From NCBI RefSeq assembly GCF_012184415.1, contig NZ_VTOX01000012.1, positions 62,001 to 126,000 of the forward strand: a DNA stretch of 64,000 nucleotides. The letters run 5' to 3'. The first letter of the stretch is position 1. The number at the start of each line of letters is the position of its first letter. A program made the position numbers and the translations under genes. Below the pieces are notes generated by a model. That model was not told where the DNA came from. It saw nothing but the letters and a program-made list of their open reading frames with translations, and made no database searches. Of the stretch, positions 55,520 through 64,000 are shown in pieces. This DNA is from Ramlibacter lithotrophicus. Its GTDB lineage: Bacteria; Pseudomonadota; Gammaproteobacteria; Burkholderiales; Burkholderiaceae_C.

Positions 55520-56545
55520 ATGCGCAGGCCCTCCCTCTACAGCTCAAGCCGCTCGGGACGGTCCGGGCAGGACGGTTCAAGCGCCGGCACGGCAGCAGCC
55601 GGGCACGCGCCTGAAGACACCGCGGCGGCCGCCGCGCCGCCGGCTGCGGCAGTCCGCCGCCGGCACTTCTCCGTGACCAGCCCGGCCCTGATGTGGGCCG
55701 CGATCCTGCTGCTGGCGGGCGCCCTCGCATTCGTCCTCACGCTCGGGCTGCACACGGGCCAGCGCAAGCTGACGCAGGACGACATCAACGCGGCCGTGAT
55801 GAAGACGCTCGAGACGCAGGTGATGCCGTCCGAATACGCGCGTGCGTACGACAACATCCGCCCGTCGGTGGTGCGCGTGGTGAGTTACGTGAACAAGAGC
55901 CGGCTGAAGGACCACAAGGAAGGCGGCGCAAGCGGCGCGGGCGCCGCCAAGCCCAAGCCGCTCGGCTCCGCCACCGTCGAGCCGCCCGCCAAGAGCGAGG
56001 ACGAGGTCGAGCACGGTGTGGGGACCGGCGTCGTGATCATCGACAAGGGCGTGATCCTCACCAACCTGCACGTGGTCTCGGGCGCCGACCGGATCTCGGT
56101 GACGTTCTCGGACGGACTGCAGGCCGACGCGTCGATCAGCGGCGTGCAGCCGGAGAACGACCTCGCGGTGCTGCAGGCCAGCAAGATCCCCGACGACATG
56201 ATCGCGGCCACGATGCGCTCCACCGCCGACCTCGGGCCCGGCGACCGGGTGCTGGCCGTGGGCTTTCCGTTCGGCATCGGCCCGTCGGCGTCCGCGGGGA
56301 TCGTGTCCGGCCTGAAGCGGGCCTTCCGCTCGCCCGAGGGCAAGCACGAGATGACCAACCTGATCCAGTTCGACGCGGCTGCCAACCCGGGCAATTCCGG
56401 GGGGCCGCTCGTGACGATGGACGGCGAGGTGGTGGGCATCGTCACCGCCATCCTCAACCCGACCCCCGCGCGCACGTTCCTCGGCATCGGCTTCGCCGTG
56501 CCGATCGAGAACGCCGCGGCGGCCGCCGGCCTGCCGCCGTTCTGA
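55520..56545 (+). CDS. Membrane-anchored S1C (DegP-like) serine protease without PDZ
   Basis: A 341-residue protein: Ser/Ala/Pro-rich cytosolic N-terminus, one membrane helix (about 56-76), then a trypsin-like domain. The catalytic triad is H184 (ILTNLHVVSGAD), D214 (ENDLAVLQ) and S293 (AANPGNSGGPLV). The protein ends soon after the protease domain, so the PDZ domain usual in DegP/DegS is missing. It is likely to work in the periplasm. It precedes the MoxR operon on the same strand by 55 bp. Confidence 0.9.
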   Translation: MRRPSLYSSSRSGRSGQDGSSAGTAAAGHAPEDTAAAAAPPAAAVRRRHFSVTSPALMWAAILLLAGALAFVLTLGLHTGQRKLTQDDINAAVMKTLETQVMPSEYARAYDNIRPSVVRVVSYVNKSRLKDHKEGGASGAGAAKPKPLGSATVEPPAKSEDEVEHGVGTGVVIIDKGVILTNLHVVSGADRISVTFSDGLQADASISGVQPENDLAVLQASKIPDDMIAATMRSTADLGPGDRVLAVGFPFGIGPSASAGIVSGLKRAFRSPEGKHEMTNLIQFDAAANPGNSGGPLVTMDGEVVGIVTAILNPTPARTFLGIGFAVPIENAAAAAGLPPF

Positions 56546-56600
56546 GCGCGGCCGCCGGCCCCGAATCCGACACAGCCCCAGCCCCCAGGGAAGGAGACCC

Positions 56601-57588
<988 letters not shown>

Positions 57589-57608
<20 letters not shown>

Positions 57609-58602
57609 CGCTTCGCCGACACGAAACGCGGCGCGGGGCGCCGCGAACTTGGGCGCGGCGACAGGCGCCGCGACGCCGCCTGGGGAGGCCGAGCACGTCC
57701 TGCGGCGCCTCGAGTGGACCGCCATCCGGCGCCTGGACGGCCTGCTGCAAGGCGACTACCGCACGCTGCTGCGCGGCTCGGGCCTGGACCTGGCCGACCT
57801 GCGGGAGTACCAGCACCACGACGACGTGCGCCACATCGACTGGAACGTGACGGCGCGCCTGCAGGTTCCCCACGTCCGCGTGTTCACCGAGGACCGGGAG
57901 ATGGCCGCCTGGTTCCTGCTGGACCTGAGCCCCTCGGTCGACTTCGGCTCGGGGGAGCAGCGCAAGCGCAACGTGTCGGCCGAATTCGTGACGGTGCTGG
58001 CCAGGATGTTGACGCGGCACGGCAACCGCGTCGGCGCCATGCTGTACGGCAGCGGCGTCGACACCGTGATCCCCGCGCGCGGCGGCAGGCGCCACGTCCT
58101 GCACCTGTTGCACAGCATGCAGCACCGCCCGGTGACGCCCGAAGGCCGGGTCACCCGGCTGCGCGACCTGCTGGAATCGGGCTCGAACCTGGTCAAGCGG
58201 CGCTCCACGGTGTTCGTGGTCTCCGACTTCATCAGCGAGCCCGGCTGGGAGCGCCCGCTGGCCCTGCTGGCGCGGCGGCACGAGGTCGTCGCGGTGCGGG
58301 TGGTCGATCCGCTCGAGCTGGACCTGCCCGACCTCGGGCTGCTCACCATGCGCGACGCCGAGACCGGCGAGCAGGTGCTGGTGGACACCCACGACGCCGG
58401 CTTTCGCAAGCGCTTCGCGCGGATCGCGGCTCAGCGCGAGGCCGAACTGCGCGAAGGCTTCGTGCGCGCCGGCGTCGACGTGCTCGAACTCTCCACCGAC
58501 GACGATCTGGTGCAGGCCGTCGTCCGCTTCACCGACATGCGCAAACGCCGCGCGCGGCTCGCGGCGGGCGGCGGCCTCCCGGCGCACCTGCGGGCGGCCT
58601 GA
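57589..58602 (+). CDS. DUF58 (von Willebrand-like) protein of a MoxR operon
   Basis: A 337-residue protein with the DUF58 signature GDYRTLLRGSGLDLADLREYQHHDDVRHIDWNVTARLQVPHVRVFTEDREMAAWFLLDLSPSVDFG, which overlaps a vWA-like fold (DLSPSVDFGSGEQRKRN). No membrane helix. Its partner MoxR is directly upstream (20-nt overlap), and the VWA gene follows after 18 nt. Confidence 0.92.
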
Positions 58603-58620
58603 CTTCGCGGAGGACCACCC

Positions 58621-59661
58621 ATGAATTTCCTCTGGCCCGAATTCCTCTGGCTGCTGCTGGCGGTGCCGCTGCTGGTGGCGCTCTATGTCTGGCTGTTGCG
58701 GCGCAAGAAGAAGACCGCGCTGCGCTACGCCTCGCTGTCCATCGTCAAGGAGGCGCTGGGCCCGGGGCAGACGATCCGGCGCCACGTCCCGCCGGCCCTC
58801 TTCCTGCTGGCGCTGGTGGCGATGCTGGTCGCGGCGGCGCGGCCGCAGGCGGTGGTCACGCTGCCGTCGAACCAGCAGACGATCATCCTGGCGATGGACG
58901 TTTCGGGCAGCATGCGGGCCACCGACGTGCAGCCGAGCCGCCTGGTGGCGGCGCAGAACGCCGCCAAGGCCTTCCTGGCCGAGCTGCCCAGGCACGTCAA
59001 GGTGGGCATCGTCGCCTTCGCCGGTTCGGCGCAAGTGGCCCAGCTGCCCACCACGAACCGCGAGGACCTGGTCACGGCCATCGACCGCTTCCAGCTGCAG
59101 CGCGCCACGGCCACCGGCAACGCGATCGTGATCTCGCTGGCGACCCTGTTCCCCGACGCCGGGATCGACCTGCAGTCGCTTCAGGGCGGACGGGAGCGCC
59201 AGCGCGGCTTCGCGATCGACGGCGAGCGCAAGGAGAAGAAGGAGTTCACTCCGGTTCCGCCCGGCTCGTACAGCTCGGCGGCGATCATCATGCTGACCGA
59301 CGGCCAGCGCACGACCGGCGTCGACCCGCTGGAGGCCGCCAAGATGGCCGCCGAGCGCGGCATCCGGGTGTACACCGTCGGCATCGGCACCGTCGACGGC
59401 GAGACGATCGGCTTCGAAGGCTGGTCCATGCGGGTCCGGCTGGACGAGGAAACGCTCAAGGCGATCGCGACCAAGACCAGCGCCGATTACTTCTATGCCG
59501 GCACCGCGAACGACCTGAAGAAGGTGTACGAAACGCTGAGTTCCCGGCTGACCGTGGAAAAGCGCGAAACCGAGGTGTCCGCCCTGTTCGCCATGGCGGC
59601 GGCGGTATTGGCCCTCCTTTCGGCCGGGTTATCGTTGTTGTGGTTCAACCGGATCCTCTGA
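58621..59661 (+). CDS. VWA-domain membrane protein (BatA-like)
   Basis: A 346-residue inner-membrane protein: N-terminal helices (about 5-25 and 59-74), a von Willebrand A domain with a complete MIDAS (DVSGSM at 93-98, T in TTNRED, D in TDGQ) and a C-terminal helix (about 322-343). This is the BatA arrangement. Bat proteins are linked to aerotolerance and envelope stress in other bacteria; the role here is inferred from the operon MoxR-DUF58-VWA. No BatB or TPR genes follow. GCGGAGGA precedes the ATG. Confidence 0.93.
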   Translation: MNFLWPEFLWLLLAVPLLVALYVWLLRRKKKTALRYASLSIVKEALGPGQTIRRHVPPALFLLALVAMLVAAARPQAVVTLPSNQQTIILAMDVSGSMRATDVQPSRLVAAQNAAKAFLAELPRHVKVGIVAFAGSAQVAQLPTTNREDLVTAIDRFQLQRATATGNAIVISLATLFPDAGIDLQSLQGGRERQRGFAIDGERKEKKEFTPVPPGSYSSAAIIMLTDGQRTTGVDPLEAAKMAAERGIRVYTVGIGTVDGETIGFEGWSMRVRLDEETLKAIATKTSADYFYAGTANDLKKVYETLSSRLTVEKRETEVSALFAMAAAVLALLSAGLSLLWFNRIL

Positions 59662-59774
59662 CGCACCTGCGGCGTGCATAAGAAGCACCGCTGTTGCTTC
59701 GTGACGTCGCAGTCCTTCGATCTGATGAAAACCCGTGTTGAGCGCCATCGCCCGCTCGGGTTACATTAACTTAC

Positions 59775-60056
59775 ATGACACCCAGCGAGTTTGCCGAGGA
59801 CGAGTTTGCCGAATGGGACGAGGCCCTGCTGGCCCAGCGCATGGCGGAGCGGGCCCTGGAGGCGGCACTGCCTACTGCCTCGCCCGACGAACTGGCGGCG
59901 CTGCTGGGGCAGGTGCGCGCCCTGCGAACCCGGGCCGACCTCATGCTGGCCGACGCCGTGCAGTTGAAATGCTCGTACCGCGACTCGAAGATGGCCGCCC
60001 TCGAATCCTGGGAGACCGACGCGCCGCCGGTCTGGCGCTCTGGCCGGCGCTCCTGA
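59775..60056 (+). CDS. Small hypothetical protein, 93 residues
   Basis: An acidic N-terminal half (MTPSEFAEDEFAEWDEALLAQRMAE) and a helical region DELAALLGQVRALRTRADLMLADAV, with a basic end. I do not recognise the family. There is no clear ribosome binding site before the ATG, although TACATT 13 bp upstream could be a -10. It might not be a real gene; third-position GC is high in this frame as in genuine neighbours. Confidence 0.4.
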   Translation: MTPSEFAEDEFAEWDEALLAQRMAERALEAALPTASPDELAALLGQVRALRTRADLMLADAVQLKCSYRDSKMAALESWETDAPPVWRSGRRS

Positions 60057-60077
60057 CGCAGCGCTCCTGACCAGACG

Positions 60078-60863
60078 TCAGCTGCCCTGCCGCACTCGCT
60101 CGGACCTGGCCCGCAGCTTGCGCATCCCACCCAGCCACCGCCCCACGTCGGCTGTCTTCCCTCGCAGATAGTCCAGCACTTCGGGATGCGGCAGCACGAG
60201 GAAACGCTCGTCGCGCATCGCCTCGATGACGTCGTCGGCGACCTGCTCGGGCGTGACCATGTTCTCCTGCAGGAAGCTCTTGCGGTCGCCCTCCTTGCCC
60301 ATGAGCATCGGCGTGCGCACGCCTTGCGGGCAGAGGCAGCTCACCCGGATGCCCTTGTCGCCGTACTGGATGGACAGCCATTCGGCCAGCGCGACCGCGG
60401 CGTGCTTGGTGACCGCGTAGACCGCCGACTCCGGGTGCGAGAGCAGCCCGGCCGCCGAGGCGGTCTGCAACAGGTAGCCCTCCCCGCGTTCCAGCATCTG
60501 CGGCACCACGGCCCGCGCGCCGTACACGTGTGCCATCAGGTTGACATCCCACAGCCGCTGCCAGTCGCCGTTGCTCGCCTGGAGGCCGCCGCCGGTCGCC
60601 ACGCCCGCGTTGGAGCACAGCACGTCGACCCGGCCGAAGTGGTCCGTGGCCCGCGCGATCAGCGCCTGTACCTCCGATTCGATCGAGACGTCGGTGCGCA
60701 CGGCCAGGCCGCCTGCCTGGGCCGCGACGGCCCGGGCCTGTGCTTCGTCGAGGTCCGCGACGACGACCCCGGCGGCACCCTCCTGCGCGAAGCGGCGTGC
60801 CAGCGCGGCGCCGATGCCCGATGCGCCGCCGGTCACGACGACGACCTTGCCCTTGATCTCCAT
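60078..60863 (-). CDS. SDR-family oxidoreductase of a beta-oxidation-type operon
   Basis: A 261-residue classical short-chain dehydrogenase. Cofactor motif TGGASGIGAALARRF, NAGVATGG, catalytic Ser in TASAAG and YAVTK (YxxxK), then PQGVRTPM. D at the end of the second beta strand (VVADLDEAQ) favours NAD. Last gene of a likely operon with a phosphotransferase, thiolase and 3-hydroxyacyl-CoA dehydrogenase. It probably acts on a hydroxyacyl or steroid-like substrate. Confidence 0.9.
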   Translation of the reverse strand: MEIKGKVVVVTGGASGIGAALARRFAQEGAAGVVVADLDEAQARAVAAQAGGLAVRTDVSIESEVQALIARATDHFGRVDVLCSNAGVATGGGLQASNGDWQRLWDVNLMAHVYGARAVVPQMLERGEGYLLQTASAAGLLSHPESAVYAVTKHAAVALAEWLSIQYGDKGIRVSCLCPQGVRTPMLMGKEGDRKSFLQENMVTPEQVADDVIEAMRDERFLVLPHPEVLDYLRGKTADVGRWLGGMRKLRARSERVRQGS

Positions 60864-60873
60864 GATGTCCCCT

Positions 60874-61938
60874 TCAGGCGATGGTTTGCGCCAGCCTCCA
60901 CGCCTGCTCGGCGAGCGGCCTGACGCGGTTGCCGGCCTGCGCGGCCTGTGCGCTCGCGGCGTTGCCTTGCAGGGCCCGCTTCTTGATGCCTTGCACGATG
61001 CCGACCAGCCGGAACATGCCGAACACCAGGAAGTAGACCCAGTCCTCTCGACTCGGCTGGGCACGCCCGGTACGACGCAGGTACCACTGCAGGTACTCGG
61101 ACTCGGACGGAATGCCCAGCGCATGCAGGTCCAGGCCGGCCAGCCCGCGCGAGCCCTCCCCGGCCTGCATGTGCCAGGCCATGCAGTGGTAGGCGAAGTC
61201 GACCATCGGATGGCCCAGCGTCGACAGTTCCCAGTCCAGCACCGCCACGATGCGCGGCTCGGTGGGATGGAAGATCACGTTGTCGAAACGGTAGTCGCCG
61301 TGCACGATGCGCGCCTCGTCGCCGGGCGGGATGCGCGCCGGCAGCCATTCGATCAGGCGCTCCACGGCTTCGACCGGCTCGGTCTCGGCCGCGCGGTACT
61401 GCCTGGTCCAGCGGCCGACCTGCCGTTCGATGTAGCCGCCGGGCTTGCCGTAGTCGCCCAGGCCGACGGCGGCCGGATCGACGCGGTGCATCGCCGCGAT
61501 CACGCGATTCAGCTCGTCGAAACAGGCGCGCCGCTGCGACATCTCGATGCCGGGCAGGGCCGGGTCCCACAGCACCCGCCCGTCGACGTAGTCCATGATG
61601 TAGAACATCGCGCCGACCACGCCGGTGTCCTCGCACAGCGCATGGGCCCTGGCGACCGGAACGTCCGTCTTGGCCAGGGCGCTGATCACGCGGAACTCGC
61701 GGTCGACGGCGTGGGCCGAAGGCAGCAGCTCGCCCGGCGGCTTGCGCCGCAGCACGTAGCGCTGCCCGCCGGCTTCCACCAGGAACGTCGGATTCGACTG
61801 CCCGCCCTTGAACTGCTCGACCTTCAGCTCGCCGGAGAACCCGTCGACATGCTGCGCCATCCAGCGCGCGAGCGCCGACTCGTCGAAGGCGTGTTGCGGC
61901 GCCACCGGCCGCGTGCCCATGAACTGCTCGAACGCCAT
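60874..61938 (-). CDS. Aminoglycoside phosphotransferase-fold kinase (ACAD10-type phosphotransferase family)
   Basis: A 354-residue protein with the APH/choline kinase fold: Brenner motif HGDYRFDNVIFHP, metal-binding Asp in AVLDWELSTLGHPMVDFAYHC, and GGQSNPTFLVEAGGQRYVLRRKPPGELLPSAH as the nucleotide loop. It belongs to the group often coded beside acyl-CoA dehydrogenases and fused to one in animal ACAD10/11, where it is proposed to phosphorylate 4-hydroxyacyl-CoA. This fits the surrounding beta-oxidation genes better than drug resistance. It lies 10-13 nt from its neighbours. Confidence 0.9.
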   Translation of the reverse strand: MAFEQFMGTRPVAPQHAFDESALARWMAQHVDGFSGELKVEQFKGGQSNPTFLVEAGGQRYVLRRKPPGELLPSAHAVDREFRVISALAKTDVPVARAHALCEDTGVVGAMFYIMDYVDGRVLWDPALPGIEMSQRRACFDELNRVIAAMHRVDPAAVGLGDYGKPGGYIERQVGRWTRQYRAAETEPVEAVERLIEWLPARIPPGDEARIVHGDYRFDNVIFHPTEPRIVAVLDWELSTLGHPMVDFAYHCMAWHMQAGEGSRGLAGLDLHALGIPSESEYLQWYLRRTGRAQPSREDWVYFLVFGMFRLVGIVQGIKKRALQGNAASAQAAQAGNRVRPLAEQAWRLAQTIA

Positions 61939-61951
61939 CGGAGGACTTCGC

Positions 61952-63130
<1,179 letters not shown>

Positions 63131-63149
63131 GATCGAATGGTTCCCGGAG

Positions 63150-64000
63150 TCAGTTGAACGTCTTGCCTTCTTCGGCGAGCTTGAGCAGCAGCGGGGCCGG
63201 CTGCCACGACGGATCGGCACCGGGCTCCGCGGCGAAGCGCTGCAGCGACCGCACCACGTTCGGCAGGCCGACGATGTCGGCATGCAGCATCGGGCCGCCG
63301 CGGTGGGCCGGGAAGCCGTAGCCGTTGAGATAGACCAGGTCGATGTCGCTCGCGCGGACGGCGATCCCGTCTTCCAGGATGCGCGCGCCCTCGTTCACCA
63401 GCGCGTAGATGCAGCGCTCGACGATCTCCTCGTCGCTGATCTTGCGCGGCGTGATGCCGTTTGCGGCGCGGTAGTCGGCGATCATCTGCTCGGTGGCCGC
63501 ATCGGGGATCGGGTCGCGCTTGCCGGCCTCGTAGCGGTACCAGCCGGCACCGGTCTTCTGGCCGAAACGGCCGGCTTCGCACAACTTGTCGGCGACGATC
63601 GGCTTCATGGCCACGCCCGCTTCGGCGGCCTTGCGCTTGCGCGTCGCCCAGCCGATGTCCAGGCCCGCCAGGTCGCCCATGCGGAACGGACCCATCGCCA
63701 GGCCGAACTTCTGCAAGGCGCCGTCGATCTGTTGCGGCAGCGCGCCGGCGTGGATCAGCCCCTGGGCCGCGGCGCCGTAGCGCGCGATCATGCGATTGCC
63801 GATGAAGCCGTCGCACACGCCGGCCACCACGGCCACCTTCCTGATCTTCCTGGCCAGGTCGACGCAGGTGGCCAGCACGTCGGGCGCGGTCCTGGCGCCG
63901 CGCACGATCTCCAGCAGCCGCATGACGTTGGCCGGGCTGAAGAAGTGCAGGCCCAGCACGTCGTCGGGCCGCTTCGTGAACGTCGCGATCCGGTCGATGT
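63150..64000 (-). CDS. 3-hydroxyacyl-CoA dehydrogenase / FadB-like multifunctional protein, 5' end off window
   Basis: Partial: the visible 283 residues are the C-terminal part. They begin in the NAD-binding domain ([34 protein letters not shown]) and continue through [16 protein letters not shown] and two C-terminal dehydrogenase domains ([44 protein letters not shown]). This matches FadB/FadJ-type proteins whose N-terminus carries enoyl-CoA hydratase; that part is beyond the right edge. First gene (in this window) of the operon with thiolase, phosphotransferase and SDR. Confidence 0.93.
   Translation of the reverse strand, partial: IDRIATFTKRPDDVLGLHFFSPANVMRLLEIVRGARTAPDVLATCVDLARKIRKVAVVAGVCDGFIGNRMIARYGAAAQGLIHAGALPQQIDGALQKFGLAMGPFRMGDLAGLDIGWATRKRKAAEAGVAMKPIVADKLCEAGRFGQKTGAGWYRYEAGKRDPIPDAATEQMIADYRAANGITPRKISDEEIVERCIYALVNEGARILEDGIAVRASDIDLVYLNGYGFPAHRGGPMLHADIVGLPNVVRSLQRFAAEPGADPSWQPAPLLLKLAEEGKTFN

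Noticed and set aside
60874..61938. Antibiotic (aminoglycoside) phosphotransferase
   Set aside because: Although the fold is the same, it lies in a thiolase/3-hydroxyacyl-CoA dehydrogenase operon and has the HGDYRFDN and LDWELSTLGHP blocks of the acyl-CoA-linked family.

Overview
The window is a high-GC, gene-dense chromosomal segment of a betaproteobacterium, almost certainly Burkholderiales and most likely Comamonadaceae (Ramlibacter/Variovorax-like). This rests on two Bug-type (TctC) solute receptors plus a TctAB pair, the Burkholderiales-type order ftsK-lolA-(insert)-rarA, the trxB/Crp-family pair, PimC/PimD-like acyl-CoA dehydrogenases, and an intergenic-type repeat known from Comamonadaceae. 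No tRNA, rRNA, CRISPR array, phage or recognisable insertion sequence was seen. Functions are assigned from sequence recognition and context only; no database search was run.

Layout. 0-4 kb: edge fragment, then opgG-opgH (osmoregulated periplasmic glucans). 4.2-7.6 kb: glrK-qseG-glrR, a two-component system with a sigma-54 activator. 7.9-12.3 kb: a cell-envelope signalling island: a PhoP/PhoQ-like pair with PepSY and glycine-zipper proteins, flanked by two small exported proteins. 12.6-14.3 kb: orphan Bug receptor and a beta-barrel protein. 14.4-18.0 kb: livHMGF branched-chain amino acid ABC transporter without its binding protein. 18.3-27.2 kb: rarA, an RTX repeat protein, lolA, ftsK, a Crp-family regulator and trxB. 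27.4-27.8 kb: rpmB-rpmG. 28-32 kb: hypothetical proteins, a second Bug receptor and a fatty acid desaturase. 32-37 kb: RNA methyltransferase, purN, yceH, two acyl-CoA dehydrogenases. 37-44.4 kb: HNH nuclease, ribF-ileS-lspA, Na/Pi-PhoU transporter, single-domain response regulator. 44.6-49.7 kb: quinone oxidoreductase, two DMT exporters, an atypical SDR, DUF3422. 49.8-51.8 kb: tctBA. 51.9-55.4 kb: tatD, spermidine-synthase-like protein and a GspE-type ATPase. 55.5-59.7 kb: S1C protease and MoxR-DUF58-VWA. 60-64 kb: beta-oxidation-type operon running off the right edge.

Two regulatory circuits stand out. First, between glrR and opgG lie two perfect TGTC-N10-GACA palindromes, the motif bound by GlrR in enterobacteria. 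They sit about 130 and 198 bp upstream of the start predicted from a sigma-54-like -24/-12 element that overlaps the 5' end of opgG. This suggests that GlrK/GlrR directly controls periplasmic glucan synthesis here. Second, three promoters in the PhoPQ-like island share CGTTCA-N5-CGTTCA (11-bp period), then 12 bp, then a -10-like hexamer, each giving a leader of about 20 nt. This looks like a compact autoregulated regulon of exported proteins.

Other oddities: a 93-bp palindromic repeat inserted in frame in the GspE-type ATPase gene, and an eight-module RTX gene that interrupts the lolA-rarA block next to a REP-like inverted repeat.
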